Shown one piece after another: positions 10,327 through 20,000 of a stretch of DNA of 64,000 bases. Location of the stretch: positions 62,001-126,000 of the forward strand of contig JAFTPK010000009.1 in assembly GCA_017463325.1 (NCBI GenBank), written 5' to 3'. The notes beneath the pieces are model-generated. The model searched no databases and was not told the origin of the DNA. It was given only the letters and a program-made list of their open reading frames with translations. Position 1 is the stretch's first letter; every line of letters begins with the position of its first letter. A program made the position numbers and the translations under genes. This DNA comes from Clostridia bacterium (lineage in GTDB: Bacteria > Bacillota > Clostridia > Christensenellales > Borkfalkiaceae).

Positions 10327-13300
10327 ATGAAAAAAACAGTCAAAATTTTACTTTGCGTTTTTTGTATGCTCGTCGGGCTTTCCATGGCGTTTGCTTGCAA
10401 CGGTGACGCGCAAAAGCAACAGGAATACGAAATTGAAAGCACCGCGGAGTTATCCTTGGATAAAAAGAATGCCATCTTACAGCCTGAGGAAACGCTGACG
10501 CTTACCGCTACTTTATCGGGAACGGAGAAAACGGAAGAATTTATTTGGAAAAGCTACGACGAAGAGATCGCGACGGTGGAAAACGGCGTGGTTACCGCGC
10601 GGGCGTTTGGAACAACGTACGTGACGGTGAATTACGGCGATTTGAAAGCGGATTGTAAGATCACCGTACAGGCGGAAAATACGTCTACGAGCGATTTACA
10701 GGTCGTGCTCTCGCAAACGTCGGTTTCGCTGAACGCCGCATATGAAAATGCAAAAACGGTCACTTTGTCCGCGTGGGCCTATAAAGGCGACGAGCTGGTG
10801 CAAGCGGAGATCGTTTGGGAAAGCAGCGACGAGGAGTACGTACGCGTGGAAAACGGCGTACTGACGGCTGTGAAAAACGGCGGCTCGGCGCAGATTTTGG
10901 CGCGCACCGTGATCGACGGCGTGGCTTACGCCGCAGCTTGTAACGTCGTTACCGAGGACGAGGTGAGCTTGTCCTTGCAGGTCGTTGAGGGGGCTTTGGA
11001 ACCCAACGAGCAGCGGGAAATTTCCGCGACGCTTATCGTCAACGGGCAACCGTCTGAAAAGAAATTGAGTTGGAGTACGAGCGATAGCGGCGTGGCAACC
11101 GTTTCGGACGGGGTCGTTAAAGGGATCGGCGGCGGCAAGGCCACCGTGTACGCAACCTACGGGACGGTGACGAAGAGTGTGGAGATCACCGTGCGCACGT
11201 ATGTGTATATCAGCACGGCGGAGCAATTCGTCCGTATCGGCGAGGGCGACGAGAATTTTGTGTACGTTCTTACCGATAATATTGATATGGGCGGGTATTT
11301 TGCTAAACATATTTGGTTAAACGACGAATGTTTAATCGACGATTTCTTCGGCACGCTTGACGGCTGCGGCTACGCCGTCACGAATTTGACCCGTTATTGT
11401 AACGCGGACGAGCGCGCGCTTGGCGGCGTGTTTGGAAATATCGCCCGCTCGGCAACGATCAAAAACCTTTATTTTGACGTGGCGTTACATACTGGGGTGT
11501 CGGGAAGCCTTTTTGCAAAACAGCTTTTGGGCACGATTGAAAATTGTTATATCAATATCGAGGCGGTGACGGAAAACGCCAACGCTTACGATACCTTTTC
11601 TTCCGCGACGGGTAGCGTTCGTAACAGCATTTTGAACCTTTCCGTATCAAGTGGGGCAAGCTTGACGGCGTTTGCTTCCTACGGCTTTGCGGAATACGAC
11701 GGGTGCTTGGTGATTGCAGACGCACTTGCCCACGGCGCAAAGCTCAGCGGCGCGGGGAGCGACGATAATCCCTACGTAAAAAATTGCTACGTTTATTCGA
11801 CGGTGGAAGACTTGCTTGCGGGGAACGGGAACGTTCTTGACGGCGCGGGCAAGGGAAGTGGCGACGCGCAAGTACGCTACGGCGGTTTTGACAGCACAAT
11901 TTGGAGCTTTGACGAAAAAATTGCGTTAAAAAATCAATCGAACGCTACGCCGATCGTCGCGCCTACGGTGGCGAAAGCCGAGGACGCCGCGATAGATTTA
12001 ACCCAAACGCACACCGTGCAAAATCAAGCCGCGAGTGCGTTGACGTTTGATTGTTATATCGTTGACGGGAAAGGAAAGACGGTGCATACGTTTGCGGAAA
12101 ACGGCGTTGAATTTATCCCTACCTCAACGGGGCGTTTCACGGTGGTAAGCACTTTGACTGACGATAGCGGCGTAACAGGCTACGCAACGTATGAGATCGT
12201 CGTTTCCAACGCTGCAAAATTGAACGCGGTGACGAAGAGCTTCGTTTTAAAGACGGGGGATACGGGTACGATTGCCGTGGAGGGTAAGGAGGCGAGCGCG
12301 TTTTACTATTATTCCGCGAATGAAGAGATTGCGTCGGTAAACGAAAGCGGCGTGATCAAGGCGAACGCGAGAGGCACTACGCAAATCCTTGCCGTACATA
12401 AAACAGCGAACGTGAGCGTGACGGTTGCGGTGGAGGTTGTGGAAGAAACGGAGATTAAGACGATCGCCACAGCCGAGGAATTGCTGGCACTCAACGCCGA
12501 GGCAACAGGCTATTACGTGCTTACGAACGATATTGCCTTGACGTGGAGCATCGAAAACTGTTACGAGCGCGTCACCGAAACGAAAACGGAATATTACGCT
12601 TGCTTTATCCAAACGTTTAACGCGGTTTTGGACGGAAACGGACATACGATTTCGGTGAAATATATTTGCGAGGACGTAAAATACATTTCTTGCGGTTTAT
12701 TCTATACCCTTGGCACGGAGTCGGTGATTAAGAACCTGCATTACGAATTCTACGGCGAGTATAAACGCCCGAATTCGCAGTTTGTCGGTCTGTTTACTTA
12801 TAACGGACACGGGGAGATCACCGATTGTTATATGCGAGCGAACGTCACTCATCTTGCAGGTTCGCTTACGACTGTCGATCAAGAGGGCTTTATTGCCATT
12901 GCTGCAAATCCGGCGGCAAACCCGACGGCGTATTTTACCAACGTCGTATTTGAGCTTTTGATTGAGAATGAGCAGGGTGAAAAGGTGAACGGTGGGTATG
13001 CGATCCGTTACGGCTCGAAAGGTCCGTACATTACGGAATGTGTATTTATCCGCAACGGGGTAACGCAAACGTTTTTTGGACAGGGCAGCCAAGGCGGCAG
13101 CGCGTGTAATATGGTCAGCGGATATTTTTACCGTACTCTGTACGATTTTGTAAATGCGCAAAACGGTTGGCGGCAGAATACGGCACGGGTAATATCGAGC
13201 GTTTCCGACGGCGCGCCCGTGTATGGCAGCTGGAATGAAAAATGGAAGATTTCCGAAGAGGGCGTGTACCTGTTGGGTAGAAAGGTTGCGGAGGTTTCGT

Positions 13301-15546
13301 ACGAGGACTACGGCGATGCCCCCGTGATGTCCGTCGGGTACGTGGGCGGCAGCTTGACTTGGAGCGAGGACGGTGCGTTCGACGTCTACTTGAACGATCG
13401 CTACGTGGGTACCTCCTCGACGGGCAGCTTTGATCTGTATTCGGCGATCGCCACAGAATACGGAGTGAAAGAAGGAAAGTACAATATCGTCGTGAAAAAC
13501 GACGGGAAAGGGATCACGGGGATCGCGGTCGTCACCGTCGTACTTCTTACTCAAGAGAATTTTATGGCAGAAATGCGCAACGCGAAAACGCCGTATAAGC
13601 ATCTTGTATTGAGCGAGGATATACGCTTGAACGATACCGCCTTTGACAATGCGACGAACGGCACGTACATGGTTTGGAATACCCGTTATTTGGTGGACGA
13701 ATTTGCCGCCACCTTAGACGGCAATGGGCATACTTTGTCTGTTTCGTATGAGGGGAGCGTTTATTGCGGCGGTTTAGTGCAAAAACTTACGGGCGCGATT
13801 AAAAACCTTGACTACGAATATTACGCAACGTATACGCCGCGCTTGATAGCGACGTACCGCGCCGATCAGCCGAGAGCATTTTTTGTGTTCGCTCTTCATG
13901 ACGGCGCGAGAATTGAAAACTGCTTTGTCAGCGTCAACGTGACCGCCGAATATTTAGGCGAGGAGCTGGACGACCCTCTTTCCGCCTTGTTTATGCAATA
14001 TTTCGGCAACGGTAGCGTGGGCGTTTCGGTGAGAAATAACCTTTTCCTCTATACGGTGAACGGTAAAGCCGCGCCCATTATGGGGTATTCGGTAACGCAA
14101 AAAGCTTGGTTCTATGACTGCGTGTTTATAGGCGAGTCGGGAGTTGGCGATAAGGTGATTGTGGCAATAGACCCCAAAGAGGAGGCGGTGCCCGGCAGTA
14201 AAGCGATCGGCTTGCAGAACTGCTACGTGTACCCGACGGTCGAGGATTATTTGGCTGGCGTGGGGGGCAGGTACGCGTCCAAGACCACTTTCAGCAATAA
14301 AGTGGACGGCAACGGCGAAACGACCGAGGTGACGGGTACGCAGTACGACGTGTTGAACGGCTCTACCGCTTGGAACATCACGGCGGAGAAAATCGAGCTT
14401 TGCGGAACGAAGATATATCCCAAGGAACGTTTTTTGACGGTAAAGCTTTCGGGCGATACGTTGCTTGTCAGCGATACCTCGATCGCAAGAGAGAAAGTCT
14501 ATGACGTATACGTAGGCGCAGAAAAGGTCGGTTCGTTTACGGGCAAATCCTGTAATCTTCTCGGGCTACTGCAAGGCAAGCTCGTGGCAGGGGAAAATAC
14601 CTTTACGGTGACGGTAAAGACGGCGAGCGGGACTGCTGCGGAAACGACGGCTACGGCGACGTATATCGGCTTAACGCAAGAGAATTTCCTTTCCGTAGTC
14701 AGCACGTCCACGGCAGACGATTATATGGTGATGCTTGAAAACGTGAGCATCGGGGAAGAGGATTACCTTTCCAAAACACCGATCTGGGGCTATTATTACG
14801 GGATCGACCTCGTGCAGGGTACCTTGGACGGACTTGGACATAAGATCAGCGTGACGGTAGACACCTATTCCAACCGTGCGGGTCTGTTCAAGGAGATCAG
14901 CGGTACGCTTAAAAATCTGGAATACGAAATTACGGCGACGTATACGTACAATCCAAGCCAGACGAATAAAGGGTTCTTCGCGTTCAATACCAAGCAATCG
15001 ACGTTTGAAAATTGCTATATTCACGCAAAGGTGACCGCGTACACGACGACGGCGGGAACGCTTACCTGTACGGATACGGAGGCAGCGTTGATCGCGACGG
15101 CGCAAAACGCGACGAACGCAAACGATACGACGGGAGTCGGTTCGTTCAAGTTCTGTATTTTCGAGATGAAACGTTACGATACGGAAACGGAAAACTTTGT
15201 AGACGGGAAGATTACGGATAAAAGTTCGTATAACGTTACAATGAAAAACTGCGTATTCCTGACGACAGGAGAAGGCGGCACGGCGTTGTTCGGGACGTTT
15301 GCGTCTATTAACCCCGGATATAGAGCGGTACTGACGAATTGCGTAAAATACGCGACGTTTGACGCTCTTTTGCAAGGAACGGGCGGAATCGCCTGCGAGG
15401 GTGTCTATAAAAACGATAAGTCAACGTACGCGGAAACGGCAATTGCTTCGGACAATGCTTGGAGCGTTCTTGAAAAGTCGAGCGCGTGGAAGATCACGGC
15501 GGAGGGAATCACTCTTTGCGGCGTGAGCATTTATACAAAATCTTGA
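10327..15546 (+). CDS. Giant lipoprotein: Big_2 Ig-like domains plus beta-helix-like modules
   Basis: A 1,739-residue surface lipoprotein. The signal peptide ends in a lipobox-like MAFAC with Cys 24. Residues about 35-290 hold three Big_2-type Ig-like domains (ATVENGVVTARAFGTTYVTV and relatives). From about residue 295 there are four copies of a module of roughly 220-290 residues. Each opens with a line such as YVLTDNI, has a core LDGNGHTI followed by GLF and IKNL, then several ENC lines, and closes with AWKIT...LCG. The pattern recalls GLUG-type right-handed beta-helix proteins. Short linkers separate the modules, and an extra Big_2-like domain sits near residues 635-705. Modules three and four are nearly the same as those of the 15718 gene. 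Adhesion or glycan binding is inferred; no catalytic motif is visible. Confidence 0.8.
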   Translation: MKKTVKILLCVFCMLVGLSMAFACNGDAQKQQEYEIESTAELSLDKKNAILQPEETLTLTATLSGTEKTEEFIWKSYDEEIATVENGVVTARAFGTTYVTVNYGDLKADCKITVQAENTSTSDLQVVLSQTSVSLNAAYENAKTVTLSAWAYKGDELVQAEIVWESSDEEYVRVENGVLTAVKNGGSAQILARTVIDGVAYAAACNVVTEDEVSLSLQVVEGALEPNEQREISATLIVNGQPSEKKLSWSTSDSGVATVSDGVVKGIGGGKATVYATYGTVTKSVEITVRTYVYISTAEQFVRIGEGDENFVYVLTDNIDMGGYFAKHIWLNDECLIDDFFGTLDGCGYAVTNLTRYCNADERALGGVFGNIARSATIKNLYFDVALHTGVSGSLFAKQLLGTIENCYINIEAVTENANAYDTFSSATGSVRNSILNLSVSSGASLTAFASYGFAEYDGCLVIADALAHGAKLSGAGSDDNPYVKNCYVYSTVEDLLAGNGNVLDGAGKGSGDAQVRYGGFDSTIWSFDEKIALKNQSNATPIVAPTVAKAEDAAIDLTQTHTVQNQAASALTFDCYIVDGKGKTVHTFAENGVEFIPTSTGRFTVVSTLTDDSGVTGYATYEIVVSNAAKLNAVTKSFVLKTGDTGTIAVEGKEASAFYYYSANEEIASVNESGVIKANARGTTQILAVHKTANVSVTVAVEVVEETEIKTIATAEELLALNAEATGYYVLTNDIALTWSIENCYERVTETKTEYYACFIQTFNAVLDGNGHTISVKYICEDVKYISCGLFYTLGTESVIKNLHYEFYGEYKRPNSQFVGLFTYNGHGEITDCYMRANVTHLAGSLTTVDQEGFIAIAANPAANPTAYFTNVVFELLIENEQGEKVNGGYAIRYGSKGPYITECVFIRNGVTQTFFGQGSQGGSACNMVSGYFYRTLYDFVNAQNGWRQNTARVISSVSDGAPVYGSWNEKWKISEEGVYLLGRKVAEVSYEDYGDAPVMSVGYVGGSLTWSEDGAFDVYLNDRYVGTSSTGSFDLYSAIATEYGVKEGKYNIVVKNDGKGITGIAVVTVVLLTQENFMAEMRNAKTPYKHLVLSEDIRLNDTAFDNATNGTYMVWNTRYLVDEFAATLDGNGHTLSVSYEGSVYCGGLVQKLTGAIKNLDYEYYATYTPRLIATYRADQPRAFFVFALHDGARIENCFVSVNVTAEYLGEELDDPLSALFMQYFGNGSVGVSVRNNLFLYTVNGKAAPIMGYSVTQKAWFYDCVFIGESGVGDKVIVAIDPKEEAVPGSKAIGLQNCYVYPTVEDYLAGVGGRYASKTTFSNKVDGNGETTEVTGTQYDVLNGSTAWNITAEKIELCGTKIYPKERFLTVKLSGDTLLVSDTSIAREKVYDVYVGAEKVGSFTGKSCNLLGLLQGKLVAGENTFTVTVKTASGTAAETTATATYIGLTQENFLSVVSTSTADDYMVMLENVSIGEEDYLSKTPIWGYYYGIDLVQGTLDGLGHKISVTVDTYSNRAGLFKEISGTLKNLEYEITATYTYNPSQTNKGFFAFNTKQSTFENCYIHAKVTAYTTTAGTLTCTDTEAALIATAQNATNANDTTGVGSFKFCIFEMKRYDTETENFVDGKITDKSSYNVTMKNCVFLTTGEGGTALFGTFASINPGYRAVLTNCVKYATFDALLQGTGGIACEGVYKNDKSTYAETAIASDNAWSVLEKSSAWKITAEGITLCGVSIYTKS
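13555..15546 (+). repeat. Two-module segment duplicated in the next large gene (copy 1)
   Basis: This stretch encodes the last two beta-helix-like modules of the giant lipoprotein. A near copy runs from about 16567 to 18579, offset by roughly 3.02 kb. Many runs are identical in DNA, for example the segments around 14785 and 17805, while other parts differ in sequence and by small indels. This points to a tandem duplication with later drift or gene conversion. Confidence 0.8.
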
Positions 15547-15586
15547 TACAATCCGTGCAAACGGAAAAATATAAGGAGGTATTTCA

Positions 15587-15721
15587 ATGAAGGTTTATAA
15601 GAGGCTGTCGTTAGAACTCTATTTGTTAGACAATAACGACATTGTAACCGCATCAGGGGATGATGAGAGCGTAAAATTCAACTCTGGTTGGTTGAATCAG
15701 TTTGGAGGGTTTAAGGAATGA
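15587..15721 (+). CDS. Small 44-residue protein, translationally coupled to the next gene
   Basis: An ORF of 44 codons with a perfect AAGGAGGT ribosome binding site at 15573-15580, six bases before the ATG. Its stop overlaps the start of the following gene (ATGA at 15718-15721). The protein (MKVYKRLSLELYLLDNNDIV, then TASGDDES and a Gly/Phe-rich end) has no signal peptide or membrane helix. The run ending in D-I-V-T-A-S-G resembles, from memory, a motif in many short unannotated clostridial proteins, but I cannot name a family. The strong ribosome binding site and stop-start overlap argue that it is translated. It could be a real peptide or only a leader that drives translation of the 953-residue protein. 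Confidence 0.65.
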   Translation: MKVYKRLSLELYLLDNNDIVTASGDDESVKFNSGWLNQFGGFKE

Positions 15722-18579
15722 GAAAATCGAGTAAAAAACAAGCGATCTTACTTTGTTCTGCAGCCCTCGCGCTTTCGCTTAGCATAGGCGTACCTACGCT
15801 TTTGACAAAAGCGGAGAACCCTGATTTGACGGCGACGGAGGGAAAATTCTACGTGGTAGACGGCGCATCCGTTAAGATTGATGCGATCGGTATTCGTTTC
15901 ACGACGGTGGTGGAAAAAGGCTACTACGAGGCTGTACGTGCGGCGTATCCGAACGCGGAATTCCATACGGAATTTTACGACGCGTTGACGGACGGCTTGC
16001 TCCAAGACGCCAAGTACACGCACGGGCTGGAATACTGTGCAAACAGCGCCGTAAATATGTCTAACACCGCCAAAGACGTGGACGGCTATCAGTACCACGT
16101 TTCCATGGAGTATGACGAGCTTGAAGAGCTTTATCAAAAGCTTGCGCTCGGCTACGAGTTGTACGCGAAATCGTACGTATTGCTTGACGGTACGACGAAG
16201 ATCTACGCGGAAAGCAACGAAGTGGTTCGCTCCATGAAACAGGTTGCGGAGCTTGCAAGCGCGGACGACGTTGCGGGGCTTGAGCAATATTACGAAAATG
16301 TGTACTTAAACGACGGCGTGGAGTATTATGAAAAGGCCGTAACGGGAGAAACGGTGGCCGTGAACAATTTGCCCGCGGAAACGACGGAAACGGGCGCGTT
16401 GACCGCGTATATCGGCACGACCGCGCTGACGGACGTTACGTTTGGCGCGGGTACGGTAAACTTCGGCGACGAAACGCTTGCGAAATTGACGGCGGGTGAG
16501 ATCTACCGTCTTACCGTTGTGGGTGAAACGCAAGGGGTTTGGTCGGCACCGTTCAAGTGTATCACCAAATTTACCGATAATGAAACATTCGTTACGGACA
16601 TGGAGGCGTATAAATCGGACGCTTCGGCGTATTTAATGCTGAGCGAGGACGTTGCCTTGGACGATACCGATTTCGATAACGCAACGAACGGTACTTATAT
16701 GGTTTGGAACACCCGTTACGTATTCGACGCGTTCGCCGCCACTTTGGACGGCAACGGGAAAACGGTCAAGATCGCTTACGACGAAATTGTTTATTGCGGT
16801 GGGTTAATTCAAGGACTTTCGGGTACCGTGAAAAATCTTGTGTACGACTATTGTGCAACGTATATACCGCGTTTGACCACGACGTACGGCAACGATCAGC
16901 CGAGAGCATTTTTTGTGTTCGCTCTTCAAGACGGTGCGGCGATTGAAAACTGCTTCGTGAACGTTGACGTGACCTCCGTATATGGTGGAGCGGAAATCGC
17001 CGACCCGCTTTCCGCGCTGTTTATGCAGTATTTCGGCAACAGCGCTTCGGGTGTTTCGGTGAAAAACAATATCTTTGCGTACAAGGTAAACGGCGTTGAC
17101 TCGCCTATTATGGGGTATTCGGTAACCCAGAACGCATTCTTCCACGACAGCGTCTTTTTGACCACGGCGGGCGTTGGTGACAACTTGATCGTGGCGCTCA
17201 AGGACGGCAATGGCGGGCAGGCGATCGGTTTGCAGAACTGCTACGTGTATCCGACGGTCGAAGACTATTTGGCTGGAACGAACGGCATGTATGCGTCCAA
17301 GACGATTTTCAGCAATAAAGTGGGCGGCAACGGTGCTATGGTAGAGGCAACGGGCACGCAATACGACGTATTGAATGCTTCCAAGGCTTGGAAGATCACG
17401 GCAGAGAAGATCTCGCTTTGCGGAACGAAGGTGTATCCCGAGGACCGTCTGTTGACGGCGACGATCGTCGGCAATACGCTCACCGTCACCGATTCGCAAT
17501 TCGTTGAAGAAAGCGGCTACGACGTATACGTGGGCGAAGAAAAGGTAGGCTCGTTTACGGGTACTTCCTGTGACGTTTTGGAAGTTTTGAAAGGCAAGCT
17601 CGTGGCAGGAGAAAACAACGTTACGGTAACGGTAAAGACGGCGAGTGGCGTTGCGGCGGAAACGACGGCTACCGCGACGTATATCGGCTTAACGCAGGAG
17701 AATTTCCTTTCTACCGTTAATACGTCGGAGACCACCGATTACATGGTGATGCTTGAAAACGTGAGCGTCGGGGAAGAGGATTATCTTTCCACGACGTTGA
17801 TCTGGGGCTATTATTACGGGATCGACCTCGTGCAGGGCACCTTGGACGGGCTTGGACATAAGATCAGCGTGACGGTGGATATTTATAACAGAAAAGCGGG
17901 GCTGTTCAAGGAGATCAGCGGTACGCTTAAAAATTTGGAATATGAAATTACGGCGACGTATCTGTATGACTCTAATCAGACGAATAAAGGGTTCTTCGCG
18001 TTCAATACCAAGCAATCGACGTTTGAAAATTGCTATATCCACGCGAAAGTGACCGCGTACACGACCACGGCGGGAACGCTTACCTGTACGGATACGGAGG
18101 CGGCGTTGATCGCGACGGCGCAAAACGGGGTAAACGCGAGCGCTACGACGGGCAACGGTTCGTTTAAGTATTGTATTTTCGATATGAAACGTTACGATAC
18201 GGAAGCGGAAAAATTCGTAGACGGGAAACTTACGGACAAGAGTTCGTACAACATGACGACGACGAATTGCGTTTTCCTTAACGTTGGCGAGGGCGGCGCG
18301 GCGTTGTTCGGGACATTTGCCGCTACCAACCCTGGGTATAAAGCGGTGCTGACGAATTGTGTAAAATACGCGACGTTTGACGCTTTCTTGAAAGGCGAGA
18401 ACGGTACTCTTTGCGAGGGCGTCTATAAAAACGAAACGACGTCGGCGACGTATACTTACGCCGAAACGGCAATTGCTTCGGGCAATGCTTGGAGCGTTCT
18501 TAACGAGTCGAGCGCGTGGAAGGTCACGGCAACGGGGATCACTCTTTGCGGCGTGAGCATTTACACGGTCGAAGCGTAA
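15718..18579 (+). CDS. Large secreted protein with beta-helix-like modules, paralogue of the upstream giant
   Basis: A 953-residue exported protein: signal peptide with KSSKK start and cleavage near TKAEN, no lipobox. Residues about 35-190 form a domain with GIRFTTVVEKGYYEAV and later YAKSYVLLDG and RSMKQVAEL, a pattern I know from other uncharacterised Firmicutes surface proteins. A short linker leads to two modules of the LDGNGKTV/LDGLGHKI type with ENC lines and terminal LCG..IY, nearly the same as the last two modules of the 1,739-residue protein just upstream. The start codon overlaps the stop of the 44-residue ORF, so the two are likely coupled. No catalytic residues can be picked out. 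Confidence 0.8.
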   Translation: MRKSSKKQAILLCSAALALSLSIGVPTLLTKAENPDLTATEGKFYVVDGASVKIDAIGIRFTTVVEKGYYEAVRAAYPNAEFHTEFYDALTDGLLQDAKYTHGLEYCANSAVNMSNTAKDVDGYQYHVSMEYDELEELYQKLALGYELYAKSYVLLDGTTKIYAESNEVVRSMKQVAELASADDVAGLEQYYENVYLNDGVEYYEKAVTGETVAVNNLPAETTETGALTAYIGTTALTDVTFGAGTVNFGDETLAKLTAGEIYRLTVVGETQGVWSAPFKCITKFTDNETFVTDMEAYKSDASAYLMLSEDVALDDTDFDNATNGTYMVWNTRYVFDAFAATLDGNGKTVKIAYDEIVYCGGLIQGLSGTVKNLVYDYCATYIPRLTTTYGNDQPRAFFVFALQDGAAIENCFVNVDVTSVYGGAEIADPLSALFMQYFGNSASGVSVKNNIFAYKVNGVDSPIMGYSVTQNAFFHDSVFLTTAGVGDNLIVALKDGNGGQAIGLQNCYVYPTVEDYLAGTNGMYASKTIFSNKVGGNGAMVEATGTQYDVLNASKAWKITAEKISLCGTKVYPEDRLLTATIVGNTLTVTDSQFVEESGYDVYVGEEKVGSFTGTSCDVLEVLKGKLVAGENNVTVTVKTASGVAAETTATATYIGLTQENFLSTVNTSETTDYMVMLENVSVGEEDYLSTTLIWGYYYGIDLVQGTLDGLGHKISVTVDIYNRKAGLFKEISGTLKNLEYEITATYLYDSNQTNKGFFAFNTKQSTFENCYIHAKVTAYTTTAGTLTCTDTEAALIATAQNGVNASATTGNGSFKYCIFDMKRYDTEAEKFVDGKLTDKSSYNMTTTNCVFLNVGEGGAALFGTFAATNPGYKAVLTNCVKYATFDAFLKGENGTLCEGVYKNETTSATYTYAETAIASGNAWSVLNESSAWKVTATGITLCGVSIYTVEA
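16567..18579 (+). repeat. Two-module segment duplicated from the preceding gene (copy 2)
   Basis: Partner of the repeat at 13555-15546, in the same orientation and at the same position relative to the gene end. The encoded modules share long identical stretches, including the line that begins KGFFAFNTKQSTFENCYIHA. Confidence 0.8.
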
Positions 18580-18592
18580 ACAAAATCTTAAA

Positions 18593-18641
18593 AAACGAAA
18601 CGGTTCAAGGGTGAGAAATCACCCTTGGACGGGGTTCGTTT
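18593..18641 (+). terminator. Intergenic hairpin, possible attenuator or partial terminator
   Basis: CAAGGGTGA (18606-18614), a GAAA loop, and TCACCCTTG (18619-18627) form a perfect nine-pair stem, extended by three more pairs including one G-U. An outer stem pairs AAACGAA (18593-18599) with TTCGTTT (18635-18641). There is no good U tract after it, so complete termination is doubtful. It could reduce read-through or stabilise the 3' end of the upstream message. Confidence 0.45.
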
Positions 18642-18663
18642 ACGAAAAAAACGGTAAATTGTC

Positions 18664-19983
18664 ATGAAAATAATTAAATGTTTAGCACCGATTTTATTAG
18701 CGATCTCTTTCGTCGGTTGCTCTATGCCCATAAACGGAAGCAGCGGCGGAAGTAATGGCGGGAGCAGTCCGAGCGGACCTGAAACGGAGCCTTTCGAGAT
18801 GGAGCTTGTAGGCGGTGAAGCGGTTTGGGAGTCTTATTCAACGGCAGAAAGCTATCGAATAAGCGCAAATTCTTCTGTGATAGGAGAAACGGACGGTGTG
18901 AGCTTTGCCGTCGTGGATGCCATTGTGGAAGAGGTGTTTTCGCCTTGGGGAGAATGGCAAATTCGTGTGGACGCGCTAAACGCCGAGCAAATGGTGGTGG
19001 CGACGTCTTTACAGAAAATGCGGATACGGGATTTGAATGAGGGGAATTTCCAAACGGTTTTGTCGGGTGAGTATTCCTCATCCGATTATTTTATGCTGAC
19101 GGAAGATATTTTCTATTTTGGAAGCGACGACGTGAATTTGGAATTGCAAACGCCGCCTGGATATTCTTTCGCGGAAATGCTTTATAAAAGCGGCGTCGGT
19201 GGAGTGAAATGCTTTATCAATCAGCCCTTGACGGCAACGCTTGACGGAAACGGCTATACCATCAATTTACTTGTGGATCGGCCTATGTCCTATCGCTCAG
19301 ATACGATTATGGGGGCGGGGGCGTTATTCGTGTCTATGACGGAAACGGGGGTTTTGAAAAACGTCGTTTTGAACGCCGATTATACCTACGTGCAGTTGGG
19401 CGCGCAGTTTACGGCTTGCGCCGTATATCAGGATTGCGCGGGAAAAATCGAGAACTGTTGGTTCAATTCCGTTTTGCGGCCTATTAAAAACGATCCTGAT
19501 ATTATCACGCACGAATATTCGTTTACCTACGACTACGACGACAGGGCGGCGATTATCGGGAGTACGGCAAGTGGCTTTACTTGTAAAAATTCGGTGTTTG
19601 CGTTGCAAGTGCTTGACGAGAACGGAAACGAGGTGACTTCCGTTTCTTCGGGAAAGCTTGGCGGCGCGGTATGCCTTTCAAAGGAAGGCAGTAGCTATGA
19701 AAATTGCGTATTTATTCAAAAGGGCGGTGAGGCGCGCTTTTTGAACGATACTTGGGAGGTTGCGAGCGCGGCAATGGGAAACTCGCTTGCAAAGAACGTA
19801 TATTATTATTCCACGATCGCGGAATTTATCGGCGGCACGGGCGGGTACGCGTATACGGGGAATTTTAAAGACAAATTATCCTTTACGGAGAAAGAGGGCA
19901 AGACGTATGGTTCTTGGCCTGAGGTATGGGACATTTCAGAGGGCGAGGTATCCGTCAAAGGCGCGATCGCCTACGAGAATTAG
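18664..19983 (+). CDS. Surface lipoprotein with a single beta-helix-like module
   Basis: A 439-residue lipoprotein: lipobox SFVGC with Cys 19, then a Gly/Ser-rich linker. A small fibronectin-like stretch (about residues 40-125) comes before one copy of the module found in the two larger proteins upstream: LDGNGYTINLLVDR, GALFVSM...GVLKNV, ENCWFNS, and a final VWDIS..VSVKG. It follows the hairpin at 18593-18641, with 84 bases between genes and no clear promoter, so it is probably in the same transcript. This is the simplest version of the module and would be the best one to study alone. Function unknown. Confidence 0.75.
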   Translation: MKIIKCLAPILLAISFVGCSMPINGSSGGSNGGSSPSGPETEPFEMELVGGEAVWESYSTAESYRISANSSVIGETDGVSFAVVDAIVEEVFSPWGEWQIRVDALNAEQMVVATSLQKMRIRDLNEGNFQTVLSGEYSSSDYFMLTEDIFYFGSDDVNLELQTPPGYSFAEMLYKSGVGGVKCFINQPLTATLDGNGYTINLLVDRPMSYRSDTIMGAGALFVSMTETGVLKNVVLNADYTYVQLGAQFTACAVYQDCAGKIENCWFNSVLRPIKNDPDIITHEYSFTYDYDDRAAIIGSTASGFTCKNSVFALQVLDENGNEVTSVSSGKLGGAVCLSKEGSSYENCVFIQKGGEARFLNDTWEVASAAMGNSLAKNVYYYSTIAEFIGGTGGYAYTGNFKDKLSFTEKEGKTYGSWPEVWDISEGEVSVKGAIAYEN

Positions 19984-20000
19984 AGGAGAAAGACAGAGCA

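Noticed and set aside
12697..13602. Long minus-strand frame (301 codons) inside the giant lipoprotein gene, and similar ones at 14671-15375, 6351-7088 and 5244-5975
   Set aside because: They are His/Arg-rich mirrors of strongly biased coding sequence, have no ribosome binding sites, and lie opposite well-supported domains.
4194..19983. Cell-wall anchoring by sortase for the large surface proteins
   Set aside because: None of the C-termini has an LPXTG-like motif, membrane helix or basic tail; three of the proteins have lipoboxes instead.
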